A stretch of 64,000 nt of DNA from Pseudomonas fuscovaginae SE-1 (GTDB taxonomy: Bacteria > Pseudomonadota > Gammaproteobacteria > Pseudomonadales > Pseudomonadaceae): assembly GCF_000364705.1 (NCBI RefSeq), contig NZ_AQOH01000181.1, positions 21,141 to 85,140 on the forward strand, read 5' to 3'. Under the pieces are notes generated by a model that did not search any database, was not told the origin of the DNA, and saw only the letters and a program-made list of their open reading frames with translations. How positions within the stretch are numbered: the first letter of the stretch is position 1; each line of letters starts with the position of its first letter. This document shows positions 23,822 to 31,815 of this stretch, piece by piece. The translations under genes were made by a program, and so were the position numbers.

Positions 23822-26548
23822 TCAGAACCACTGCCTGAAGCGGCGGATGTAGAACGTCTTCATGGTCTGGGCCAGCACGCAGTAGGTCAGCAGGGTGCCC
23901 ACCAGCCACGGGAAGTAGCTCATCGGCAGGGGGACCAGGCCGACCATGGCACCCAGTGGCGAGAACGGCAGGTAGAGGCCGATGGCGACCGCCAGGCACG
24001 TCATGACGATGATCGGCAGTGCCGCGGTGCTCTGGAAGAACGGGATCTTCCGGGTCCGCAGCATGTGCACGACCAGCGTCTGCGACAGCAGCCCCTCGAC
24101 GAACCAGCCGGACTGGAACAGCGCCTGCGTCTCCACGCTGTTGGCGGCGAACACGTACCACATCAGGGCAAAGGTGGTGATGTCGAAGATCGACGAGGTC
24201 GGTCCGATCCACAGCATGAAGCGGCCGATGTTCTTCGCATCCCACTTGCGCGGCTTGCGCAGGAACTCCTTGTCCATCCTGTCCCACGGCAGGGCCAACT
24301 GCGAGATGTCGTAGATCAGGTTTTGCAACAGCAGGTGGATCGACAGCATCGGCAGGAACGGAATGAACGCACTGGCCACCAGCACCGAGAACACATTGCC
24401 GAAGTTGGAACTGGCGGTCATGTTCAGGTACTTCATGATGTTGCCGAAGGTCTCCCGGCCCTTGAGCACACCTTCCTCGAGCACCATCAGGCTCTTTTCC
24501 AGGAGGATGATGTCGGCCGACTCCTTGGCGATGTCCGTGCCGCTGTCCACCGAGATACCGACGTCGGCATCGCGCAGCGCCGGAGCATCGTTGATGCCGT
24601 CGCCGAGAAAGCCCACGGTGTGCCCGTTGGATTGCAGGGCCTTGAGCACCCGCGACTTTTGCAGCGGCGTCAGCTTGGCGAAGACCGTGCGTTCCTCGAC
24701 CCGCAACTTGAGCGTGGCCTCGTCCATGTGCTCGATGTCCTGGCCGAGCAGCGGCAGGCCTGGCTCCAGTCCGACCTCACGGCAGATCTTGCAGGTGACC
24801 ACCGCGTTGTCGCCGGTCAGCACCTTGACCGCCACGCCGATGTCGCGCAGGGCGGCAATCGCCGGCCCCGCGGTTTCCTTGGGTGGATCGAGGAAGGTCA
24901 GGAAGCCGCGAATCACCAGCTCGCGTTCATCGGCAGTCTTGTACTGGGCCTTGGCCTGGTCCTCGGGGATGTCGCGGGTAGCCACCAGCAGGACGCGGAA
25001 ACCGTCCTTGTTGTAGTCGTTGGCCAACGCCAGCAGCGCCTGGCGGCGTCGTTCGTCGAGCGCCACCACTTCTTTGCCCTCCATCACGTGGCTGGAGATG
25101 GCGAGCATTTCCTCGACCGCGCCCTTGCAGACCAGCAGGTGGTCGCCGAGGTTGTCCTTGACGATGATCGACAGGCGCCGGCGAACGAAGTCGAACGGCA
25201 GTTCATCGACCTTGTCGTAGGCGAGGGGCTCCTGGAACTTGGGGTTCTGCCGAGAGAACTGCAGTACCGCCTGGTCCATCAGGTTCTTCATGCCGCTCTG
25301 GTGGTAGCTGTTCAGCCAGGCCAGGCCCAGTACCGCGTCGTCGCGCTGGCCATGGGTGTCGACATGATGCTCCAGGATGATCTTGTCCTGGGTCAGGGTG
25401 CCGGTCTTGTCGGTGCACAGCACGTCCATCGAACCGAAGTTCTGGATTGCGTTGAGACGCTTGACCACCACCTTGCGCCGGGCCATGGCGACCGCGCCCT
25501 TGGCCAGGTTGGCGCTGACGATCATCGGCAGCATTTCCGGGGTCAGGCCAACCGCCACGGCCAGTGCGAAGAGCAGGGCATCGCCCCAGTCACCCTTGGA
25601 AAAGCCATTGAGCAGAAACACCACCGGCACCATCACCAGCATGAAGCGGATCAGCAGCCAGCTGACGCTGTTCACCCCGCGATCGAAGGCGGTCTGCACC
25701 CGCGAGCCGACGATAGCCTTGGCCAGTGAGCCGAAGTACGTGCGTGGGCCGGTGGCAACCACCACGGCCTTGGCGGTGCCGCTGACCACGTTGGTCCCCA
25801 TGAAGCAGATGTTCTGCAGGTCGAGGAGGTTGCCCGGGTCGGACGCCGCTCGGGTGGCGGACTTCTGTGCGACATCGCCGAGGGTGTCGTACTTTTCCAC
25901 CGGCAGCGCTTCGCCGGTCAGCACGGCCTGGCTGATGAACAGGTCACGGGATTCGATCAGGCGAATATCCGCCGGGATCATGTCGCCGGCCGACAGATGC
26001 ACGATGTCACCGGCCACCAGTTCGCGCATCGGCACTTCACGCAGGGTGGGCTGGCTGCCCATCTGCTCGCGCCGCAGCACCGTGGCGGTGGTACGCACCA
26101 TGGCCTTGAGGGCTTCGGCGGACCTGGCCGAACGATACTCCTGCCAGAAGCGCAGGCCGCTGCTGAGGGTGACCATGGTCATGATGATGATGACCTTGGT
26201 CAGGTCGCCTTCCTCGCCGGCACTTTCGGCCAGCCAGAAGTCGGTGAAGAAGCTGATACCGGCGAGTATCAGCAGGACGTAGATGAACGGGTTGTTCAGC
26301 GCGTGGAGGAACTGGACCAGTGCGCGAGCTGGCTTGTCGTGGGCGACCTCATTGTAGCCTTCGCGTTGCAGGCGGCCTTCGGCGTCCAGTTCGGTGAGGC
26401 CGTCGCGGCTGGCGCCGACGTTGTCCAGGGTGGTGGCCAGATCCTGCTGCGATTCGCGGGCAGCGCGCATCGACAGCCGAGGGGTGTCCTTGCCGTTCCG
26501 CGGTGGGTTGTGGAGGTGTTGCCGTGGTCGAGTCTTGACGTTGCTCAT
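23822..26548 (-). CDS. mgtA: Magnesium-translocating P-type ATPase
   Basis: 908 residues. Phosphorylated Asp380 in D-K-T-G-T, T-G-E-A-L-P-V actuator loop, D-P-P-K-E hinge, T-G-D-N-A and G-D-G-I-N-D-A-P; membrane motif G-L-T-P-E-M-L-P typical of P3B Mg2+ importers. The first 30 residues are basic and proline-rich, a little longer than in E. coli MgtA. Imports Mg2+ at the inner membrane when it is scarce. The gene's leader is unusual: a roughly 160-bp palindrome begins 29 bases before the ATG and a second hairpin stands further up, so control by RNA structure is plausible. No adjacent mgtC is seen. Confidence 0.96.
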   Translation of the reverse strand: MSNVKTRPRQHLHNPPRNGKDTPRLSMRAARESQQDLATTLDNVGASRDGLTELDAEGRLQREGYNEVAHDKPARALVQFLHALNNPFIYVLLILAGISFFTDFWLAESAGEEGDLTKVIIIMTMVTLSSGLRFWQEYRSARSAEALKAMVRTTATVLRREQMGSQPTLREVPMRELVAGDIVHLSAGDMIPADIRLIESRDLFISQAVLTGEALPVEKYDTLGDVAQKSATRAASDPGNLLDLQNICFMGTNVVSGTAKAVVVATGPRTYFGSLAKAIVGSRVQTAFDRGVNSVSWLLIRFMLVMVPVVFLLNGFSKGDWGDALLFALAVAVGLTPEMLPMIVSANLAKGAVAMARRKVVVKRLNAIQNFGSMDVLCTDKTGTLTQDKIILEHHVDTHGQRDDAVLGLAWLNSYHQSGMKNLMDQAVLQFSRQNPKFQEPLAYDKVDELPFDFVRRRLSIIVKDNLGDHLLVCKGAVEEMLAISSHVMEGKEVVALDERRRQALLALANDYNKDGFRVLLVATRDIPEDQAKAQYKTADERELVIRGFLTFLDPPKETAGPAIAALRDIGVAVKVLTGDNAVVTCKICREVGLEPGLPLLGQDIEHMDEATLKLRVEERTVFAKLTPLQKSRVLKALQSNGHTVGFLGDGINDAPALRDADVGISVDSGTDIAKESADIILLEKSLMVLEEGVLKGRETFGNIMKYLNMTASSNFGNVFSVLVASAFIPFLPMLSIHLLLQNLIYDISQLALPWDRMDKEFLRKPRKWDAKNIGRFMLWIGPTSSIFDITTFALMWYVFAANSVETQALFQSGWFVEGLLSQTLVVHMLRTRKIPFFQSTAALPIIVMTCLAVAIGLYLPFSPLGAMVGLVPLPMSYFPWLVGTLLTYCVLAQTMKTFYIRRFRQWF

Positions 26549-26576
26549 GGGATGCCCCTGTCACATGTTCGCGACT

Positions 26577-26738
26577 AGTGGCCTGTGTGGCTGATTCGCA
26601 TACCCAACTCCGGGTCCATGGCTTCGCCAGGCTGCGTTGCCATTCCTCGCCGTAGCCCTGCTACGACTCGTCATGGCGCCTTGTCTGGCAAACCCCTGGC
26701 CCCGAATTTGAGTATTCGAATTAACCGTACAGGCCACT
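26577..26738. mobile_element. MITE-like imperfect palindrome in the mgtA leader
   Basis: Terminal 27-bp inverted repeats (26577-26603 and 26712-26738; ends AGTGGCCTGT...) match at 22 of 27 positions. The next 27 bases inward also pair (20 of 27), and the core is weakly palindromic too, so the whole 162 bases can fold as one long hairpin. No transposase. As RNA it would form just before the mgtA start. I recall similar stretches in other pseudomonads mis-annotated as proteins. Confidence 0.6.
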
Positions 26739-26833
26739 CGGCATATGCGGCTCACCGAATGAGCGGCGAGCGAATACCTGCCGAGTCGCGAACGTGCGAT
26801 CGATTCGAATATGGGTGTTGGGGGGTATTTAAC

Positions 26834-26872
26834 GTTCGCTGCCCGTCCATGGGAAAACAACGGGCAGCGAAC
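26834..26872. other. Perfect 13-bp stem-loop upstream of mgtA
   Basis: GTTCGCTGCCCGT (26834-26846) and ACGGGCAGCGAAC (26860-26872) pair perfectly around 13 bases. No T-run on either side. In the mgtA direction it could be a leader attenuator; it could also terminate the small gene at 26996-27292. Confidence 0.55.
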
Positions 26873-26942
26873 CGACTACTGGCTTCGTCCATAATAATTT
26901 TCTCGATGTTCATTAATTAACGGGCAAAGAAATCCCGTGCAC

Positions 26943-26979
26943 TTTAAAGTTGCGAAAGTGCATGTTTTAAAGTTGTTTT
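26943..26979 (+). promoter_or_regulatory. AT-rich direct repeat with a PhoP-box-like match
   Basis: TTTAAAGTTG occurs at 26943-26952 and 26966-26975, 23 bases apart, about two helical turns. Within it TGTTTT-AAAGT-TGTTTT (26963-26979) fits the PhoP pattern (TGTTTA, five bases, TGTTTA) at five of six bases per half, but on the strand opposite to mgtA. A role in Mg2+ control is a guess. Confidence 0.3.
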
Positions 26980-26995
26980 CGCTGACGCCGGATAA

Positions 26996-27292
26996 TCAGG
27001 CGGCGCGAGTCTCGACAGCGCTTTCCAGGGTTTCACTCACGTGCCGTGAGCGTTGCGCGGGTGCGCAACTCTGTGGGTCCTGGCTGTCATCGAAACGCCA
27101 GCGTTGCTGCAGCCGGCCGGTGGTCGGGCAGATGCGCCAGCCGATGGCCGCACGGGGCAAGGCCTGGGTGCTGGAAGAGGGAATGGCGAACAGGGCGCTG
27201 GGCCGCTGAGCAGTGGGCTCGCGGGACAGCTTGACGCGCATGCTGGAAGCAAAGGCGCGAACGCCTGGCATTACGGAGGATTTGAAAGTCAT
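26996..27292 (-). CDS. Small hypothetical protein
   Basis: 98 residues with GAGG seven bases before ATG 27292. Basic and hydrophilic; the middle reads W-R-I-C-P-T-T-G-R-L-Q-Q-R-W, a pattern I associate with small conserved pseudomonad proteins of unknown role. No signal peptide or membrane helix. Upstream of mgtA on the same strand, so a link to Mg2+ stress is possible but not shown. Confidence 0.6.
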   Translation of the reverse strand: MTFKSSVMPGVRAFASSMRVKLSREPTAQRPSALFAIPSSSTQALPRAAIGWRICPTTGRLQQRWRFDDSQDPQSCAPAQRSRHVSETLESAVETRAA

Positions 27293-27620
27293 AACACACC
27301 TCGCGACCGGACTGGCGCCGGCAGAGGCGAGTTACGTGGGAGCACTAGGCCCTGGCGCAGCTCACCCGACTGTGCGTCGAGTCCCGTCATTGTTTGGATT
27401 AAGCGCCCGATGAACCGCGCTCGCGGTGATCGGACTGCGTCTGGATACTGTGTCCATTGGGTTCTTTTTAAAGTTGAAAAAGGGCCTGTTTCGCAGGCAG
27501 GGGGAATTTACTTAGCAAGGCGTATCAAGTCAATTAAAAATAAGCTGCTTTTTTACATATAAGCTGAATGGCAGCTGAAGTACCAGACAATTGGATTTGA
27601 AGTTGTTTCCCGGTCGGGTG
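27293..27620. other. Non-coding gap, partly AT-rich
   Basis: No gene found. The part 27460-27600 is much richer in A/T than the rest of the window and holds runs such as CAATTAAAAATAAGC and CTTTTTTAC, which may be promoter sequence for the small gene at 26996-27292 or remains of transferred DNA. A small hairpin GCCTG/CAGGC lies at 27484-27498. Confidence 0.4.
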
Positions 27621-27647
27621 GGGAGCCCGCCGTCATGGCGGGCTCCC
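27621..27647 (-). terminator. Hairpin after the DUF1989 gene
   Basis: GGGAGCCCGCC and GGCGGGCTCCC form a perfect 11-bp stem with a 5-base loop, 9 bases past the stop of the DUF1989 gene. No T-run. Confidence 0.6.
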
Positions 27648-27655
27648 GCAGCCGT

Positions 27656-28504
27656 CTACTCCCAATCGGCCTTGCCGATCGCCAGTCCATGCAAGCCGTT
27701 GTAGCTGGCGCGCTCTGGCGATTGCCAGCCTTCGAGCAGGCTGTCTTCCAATTGATAGACCTCGACGCCCAGCGGCCGGCACACGGACAGCGGGTCCTGG
27801 GCATCCGGCCCCCACATCGGCAGCGACAGGTCTCCACCCGGGCAGGTCGACAGGGCGCAGAGCACGTCGATCTCGGCGAAGAACTCCAGGTAGTCGCCCT
27901 TCTTCGCCGGGCAGGCTTTCATGAAGTACATGTCGTCATGGTTCAGGCCGGTGCACTGGAAGATGTTCAGCACGTCATGCACGTCGAACTCGGTCAGCCC
28001 ATGAGGCAGTACCGCGCGGGTCAGGTTGGAGTGGCAGTGGTGGTGGAAGTCCTCGCCGGTGAGCATCTTGTTGACGTAGGGGTCGCAGCGGGTGCCGAGC
28101 AGGTCGTGCAGGCGTCCGCCGTGTTCGTCGATGCCGTAGTCGGCCAGGCTGTCGTCGGTGATGGTCACCAGCGGCCGCAGGAACGGCAGGTTCGACCAGA
28201 GACGGTCGTAGGTGGTTACGTGGGCGCCCTGCAACTGGCGGGTGCGGGCGGCCCACAGGCGCTCACGTGGGTCGTTGGCGTTCCAGATGTTGAAGTCGCC
28301 GACCTGCGGGCCGACCGGGGCGGTGACGCGGAACACGTGGCCGGCCGGGACTTTCCAGGCGCGACCGGTGCGGATCGGCACCTCGAAGGATTCGACCAGG
28401 GTGCGGGCGTTCTGGCGTTCGCGAATGCGGTCGTAGAATGGCTTGTCGACTTGCAGAGCCGAGCCCTTGCTGACCTGGTAGGCGGCGGGGTAATCCTTGT
28501 ACAT
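27656..28504 (-). CDS. DUF1989 / urea carboxylase-associated family protein
   Basis: 282 residues. V-P-A-G-H-V-F-R-V, Q-V-G-D-F-N-I-W-N, H-V-T-T-Y-D-R-L-W-S-N, F-N/D-H-D-like V-H-D-V-L-N-I-F-Q-C, and a Cys/His set including H-H-H-C-H and C-P-G-G-D fit DUF1989 proteins that accompany urea carboxylase or guanidine use. No urea carboxylase is in the window. It follows a broken amino-acid ABC locus on the same strand, so the original unit probably imported and processed a nitrogen-rich compound. Exact reaction unknown. Confidence 0.88.
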   Translation of the reverse strand: MYKDYPAAYQVSKGSALQVDKPFYDRIRERQNARTLVESFEVPIRTGRAWKVPAGHVFRVTAPVGPQVGDFNIWNANDPRERLWAARTRQLQGAHVTTYDRLWSNLPFLRPLVTITDDSLADYGIDEHGGRLHDLLGTRCDPYVNKMLTGEDFHHHCHSNLTRAVLPHGLTEFDVHDVLNIFQCTGLNHDDMYFMKACPAKKGDYLEFFAEIDVLCALSTCPGGDLSLPMWGPDAQDPLSVCRPLGVEVYQLEDSLLEGWQSPERASYNGLHGLAIGKADWE

Positions 28505-28520
28505 GGGTAAGTCTCCGGTT

Positions 28521-28589
28521 TCAGGAACGGGGTGGGTGGTTGAACAGATCGAACAGCGCGTGCTCGGAATCGTCCAGGTAACGGGTCAT
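28521..28589 (-). CDS. 22-residue micro-ORF coupled to the gene before it
   Basis: MTRYLDDSEHALFDLFNHPP... starts at ATG 28589, overlapping the stop of the 80-residue gene as ATGA, and ends just before the DUF1989 gene. Acidic, helix-prone. It could be a real coupled peptide or the tail of the upstream gene cut off by a frameshift. Confidence 0.35.
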   Translation of the reverse strand: MTRYLDDSEHALFDLFNHPPRS

Positions 28590-28828
28590 GGCTGGCCGTC
28601 GGCGAGCAGGTCGTGGATCTGCCGGTCGCGCTCCAGCCCGGGGCGCTGGAAGTTCTCTTCGTCCGGCGCCACGGCGAACACCCGGCGCATCTGCGCGGCG
28701 ATGTTGGTGAAGAAGGCGTCGAGCAGGGGGCTGCGCAACAGCCCGATGATGTCCTCGCGCACCTCGCAGGCCACCTGATCGGCCAGGGACAGAACGGTGC
28801 CGGTTTTTTCCGGGGTCTTGGTATTCAT
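28586..28828 (-). CDS. Small hypothetical protein between ABC remnant and DUF1989 gene
   Basis: 80 residues, helical, no signal peptide; reads L-S-L-A-D-Q-V-A-C-E-V-R-E-D-I-I-G-L-L and Q-I-H-D-L-L-A-D. Starts in a four-base overlap with the chimeric ABC gene. Not recognised. Tight spacing on both sides supports translation. Confidence 0.5.
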   Translation of the reverse strand: MNTKTPEKTGTVLSLADQVACEVREDIIGLLRSPLLDAFFTNIAAQMRRVFAVAPDEENFQRPGLERDRQIHDLLADGQP

Positions 28829-29733
28829 GCCAGTTGCACATCCTTGAGGAAGCGACTCATCCGTTCGCTGCGGTTGTCCAGCAGTTCGCGTGGCGTGCCG
28901 GCCTGGACGATCTGTCCGCGCTCCATGAACACCAAGCGGTCGGAGACCTGGAAGGCGAACTTCATCTCATGGGTGACGATGACCATGGTCATGCCTTCGC
29001 GGGCCAGGTCCTCGATCACCTTCAGGACGCCGCCGACCAGTTCCGGGTCCAGCGCCGAGGTCGGTTCGTCGAACAGCATCACCTGAGGACGCATCGCCAG
29101 GGCACGGGCGATCGCCACGCGTTGTTGCTGGCCGCCGGAGAGCTGGTGGCGGTACTTGCCGGCGTGTTCGCGCGGGCCGACCTTGGCCAGCAGCGCCTGG
29201 GCCGCCTCCGGCGAGGTGGGGAATTCACGCGAGTCGACCGGCGCCAGGCCGCTGGCCTCGCAGTGGCTCTTGGACAGGGCCAGCAATTTTGGAATCCACG
29301 AGCCGCCCTTGATCGAGCCGATGCGTTTGCCACACAGGTCCTCCGGGCGCTGCGGGCGGAAGCTGTCGTCGGCGCGCACCATCAGCGAGGCGCCGCTCTT
29401 GAGGTCGGGCACGAAGTCGAGCCGGGCGGCGCGCTCCGGGGTGACGTACAGTGCCGAGGCGACCACGTCGAAGCGGCGCGCGTTGACGTCCATCGCCAGG
29501 TTGGCGAAACGGGTGTCCTGGAACTGTGGGATCAGCTTCAGGTGCTGGCCGAGCAGGCTCATGAACTCCGGGTCGAAACCGGCCGGCTTGCCTTGGGCCA
29601 GGTAGGTGTAGGGTGGGTAGGTGAGATCCGAGCCGATGCTCAGGCGGTCGGCCTGCAGGGTGCCGTCGGCGGCATGGGCGGCGCCGGCGGCGCTGAGGGT
29701 CAGGGCGAGGGTGAAGGCTTTTACTGGGGACAT
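28825..29733 (-). pseudogene. In-frame fusion of amino-acid-binding protein to the back half of an ABC ATPase (deletion product)
   Basis: 302 codons, open throughout. Residues 1-175 are a periplasmic amino-acid-binding protein with signal peptide and the start pattern I-G-S-D-L-T-Y-P-P-Y. From about 182 on it is a HisP/GlnQ-type ATPase: signature L198-S-G-G-Q-Q-Q-R-V, Walker B D222-E223, H-loop H255. Walker A, the Q-loop, the second lobe of the binding protein and any permease are missing. The join (about 29180-29215) lies in S-P-E-A-A-Q-A-L, a stretch both parents commonly share. It cannot work as either part; listed as a pseudogene although no stop or shift is present. Confidence 0.8.
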
Positions 29734-29751
29734 GGGAAATGCTCCACTTAT

Positions 29752-29766
29752 GATTGTTCAACAATC
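29752..29766. promoter_or_regulatory. Palindrome GATTGTTCAACAATC before the ABC remnant
   Basis: A 15-base palindrome with a single central base, 19 bases upstream of the fusion gene start. TTGT-N-ACAA-type palindromes are typical GntR/FadR-like operators. No matching regulator is next to it. The following stretch to 29999 (about 230 bases) has no gene. Confidence 0.4.
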
Positions 29767-29999
29767 GTTGTGGGTACGTATATCAATAGCCATGCCATGC
29801 ATTGATGGCAAGACCGTGCGGAGGGGGTTGGCACGATGGGCTGCCAGAGAAAAGCGCACGGTCTTTACCGGAAGTAACATCATGGTGCGCCGCGCGTGGT
29901 CGTTTCCGATAAGGCACTGATGGTTTCCTGGCCGATAGACGTGCAATCAGTGCTCTTGGCACAATCGGGCCTTCGGCAGGCATTCATTCAAGGGGCACC

Positions 30000-31196
30000 A
30001 TGGATCGTTACGTACACTCCCTCCGTTCGATGCTGTTAATTTCCGGATTGCTGCTGGGGGCCGGTTCGCCCGCCATCGCCGCGTCCTTCGATTGCCAGAA
30101 GGCCTCCACGGCAGTGGAAAAGGCCATTTGTGCCAGTCCCGAACTGAGCGGGCTGGACAGAGCCCTCGGGGACTACTACAGCCAGGCGATGGCCAAGCTG
30201 GCCCCGGAGCCGCGCGAGGCCCTGCGTAGCGACCAGCGAGCCTGGCTGCAGACCCGCAATGCCTGTGCGGCCGATCCGACCCAGTTGGCCGGCTGCCTGC
30301 AACCGCTGCTGAGCCAGCGGGTGCTGGAGGTGGGCAAGCAGGTGCGTCCCGACACCGTGGCGCTGGACGCGCTCATTGCCAGCATTCCCTATCACCCGGC
30401 CGAAGCGGCCCAAGGTCTCAGGGGTTATCCGAACAATGGGTTGGCCGCTGCCTGGCGGGTCTACCTGTACCGTTTCGAACCGACCAGCGGAGTCACGCAG
30501 AAGGAGGCCGAGGAGAGTCGGCAGGTCGCGATCAAGGCGCTGTCGGACGACAGCTTCTCGCTGTCGGTGTTCACCGATACCGAGAAAGACACATCAGTCA
30601 GTCGTGACCGGGTGGATCTGACGCTGCTGCGCATGATGATCGAACGAGCGGAGTATGAGCCCTACGACAGTCAGCGTGCCTATGTGCACTGTTTCATTTT
30701 CTCGCGCCAGGGGCGTGATGCCTTCGAGACCTTCGGTCCGCTGTACGGTTCCACCCGCGATAGTGGTGCGCCGATCTGCGAGCCTCAGGGCAATCTGTTC
30801 GAGCAGGGGCCATGGAAGCAGTTGGATCACAGCTTCGATGATGTCGTGGCGGCGGCCAGCGAGAACAGCGGCACCATTCGTTTTGCCAGCTACGCCGGTT
30901 GGCGCCTGATGGCGTTGCAGGCAACCGTGTCGCCACGAGACTTTCTCAAGGCCGCGGACAAGCAGGAGGCCGACCCCGAGCAGGTCATTCGTGACTGGAC
31001 GGACGACAAGGCCTGGCCGAAGAAACAGCGGCAGCAGGCGCTGGCGGCCATCGAGCCCGCGCGGCAGGCCACCCGCGCCTGGCTGCAGCGCGAGCGCGGC
31101 CTGTCGGCCAGCGAGGCCCAGCAGGCCGCACAGGCAATCGTTCGCCAGTGGCTGAACGACCGTCTGGACTTCGTGGGTGAGAACAGCGAGGGCTGA
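30000..31196 (+). CDS. Lysozyme inhibitor LprI-like (DUF1311) secreted protein
   Basis: 398 residues. Signal peptide of about 28 residues ending A-I-A-A-S. Residues 29-110 show the LprI/DUF1311 pattern F-D-C-x-K-A-x-T-x-V-E-K-A-I-C-x-x-P-E-L-S-x-L-D-R-A-L-G-x-Y-Y and Q-R-A-W-L-x-x-R-N-A-C. The remaining 290 residues are unrecognised. Expected in the periplasm; inhibition of lysozyme is known for few members and is not implied here. Confidence 0.85.
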   Translation: MDRYVHSLRSMLLISGLLLGAGSPAIAASFDCQKASTAVEKAICASPELSGLDRALGDYYSQAMAKLAPEPREALRSDQRAWLQTRNACAADPTQLAGCLQPLLSQRVLEVGKQVRPDTVALDALIASIPYHPAEAAQGLRGYPNNGLAAAWRVYLYRFEPTSGVTQKEAEESRQVAIKALSDDSFSLSVFTDTEKDTSVSRDRVDLTLLRMMIERAEYEPYDSQRAYVHCFIFSRQGRDAFETFGPLYGSTRDSGAPICEPQGNLFEQGPWKQLDHSFDDVVAAASENSGTIRFASYAGWRLMALQATVSPRDFLKAADKQEADPEQVIRDWTDDKAWPKKQRQQALAAIEPARQATRAWLQRERGLSASEAQQAAQAIVRQWLNDRLDFVGENSEG

Positions 31197-31271
31197 TTGA
31201 CCGGCTGACAGGGCAGGCGGCGGGGCGCTCAGGGGCTTTCGGTGCGAACCCTGCGCCACCCCATCGTTTTC

Positions 31272-31300
31272 TTGACGCCCAAAATCCGGCGACCTATCAT
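31272..31300 (+). promoter_or_regulatory. Sigma-70-type promoter before the lipoprotein pair
   Basis: TTGACG (31272-31277) and TATCAT (31295-31300) are separated by exactly 17 bases. The stretch from 31197 to 31587 holds no gene apart from this and the palindrome below, leaving a leader of about 280 bases. Confidence 0.55.
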
Positions 31301-31311
31301 GCCGGCCATTA

Positions 31312-31325
31312 AATTGATATCAATT
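31312..31325. promoter_or_regulatory. Perfect palindrome AATTGATATCAATT
   Basis: A 14-base perfect palindrome starting 12 bases after the -10 box, at or just past the expected transcription start. Position fits a repressor operator; the regulator is unknown. Confidence 0.4.
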
Positions 31326-31587
31326 GTGTCAAGGGACCCTCCGCGCGGAGCTATCCACCGGACGAGGTTCCTCGCGGCATAACCGCTCTGCGTTCAGTCC
31401 TTCGAGTCATTTCTTTCAAGCTTCGGGCGATGCTGTTCGCCTGTGCGATAGTTTCATGGCTCCCACGCCGCGCCAGGTCCATGAGCCCGCCAGCCGTTGG
31501 CAGGTCAAGGGCCTGTTCGCGCTCGAAGTGGAGAACGCAACGCAGGCAATGATCACTCATATTGGATAACAGGGAGAGTCAGGTTTG

Positions 31588-31815
31588 ATGGGACGTGTGT
31601 TCGGTTCGCTGCGATTGGCTGTAGCCATGCTGGCGGGTGCGGTATTGGCCGGTTGTGCCCAGTCACCGGGGACGCTCGAGCAGTGGGAGGGCTATGAGCC
31701 GCGGATCGGGAGTGTCGGCGGTAACGATCGACTGTCGAGCGAAAAGGCGCTGTCTCCCGAGTCGGCCACCTACATGGATGTTCTGTTGAGGCGCGCCCGG
31801 GGAGCCAGACCATGA
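31588..31815 (+). CDS. Small lipoprotein
   Basis: 75 residues from ATG 31588. Hydrophobic core and lipobox V-L-A-G-C near residue 23, then a short polar tail. Unrecognised. Overlaps the next lipoprotein gene by four bases, so the two probably act together at the envelope. Confidence 0.7.
   Translation: MGRVFGSLRLAVAMLAGAVLAGCAQSPGTLEQWEGYEPRIGSVGGNDRLSSEKALSPESATYMDVLLRRARGARP

Noticed and set aside
23654..25729. 691-codon + strand frame opposite mgtA
   Set aside because: Antisense shadow without domains; mgtA motifs on the other strand are complete.
26561..26860. 99-codon minus strand ORF across the palindrome before mgtA
   Set aside because: Its sequence is produced by the palindromic element; similar predicted proteins in pseudomonads probably have the same cause.
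27410..27600. AT-rich stretch considered as tRNA, phage attachment site or origin
   Set aside because: No cloverleaf, no DnaA boxes and no integrase gene nearby.
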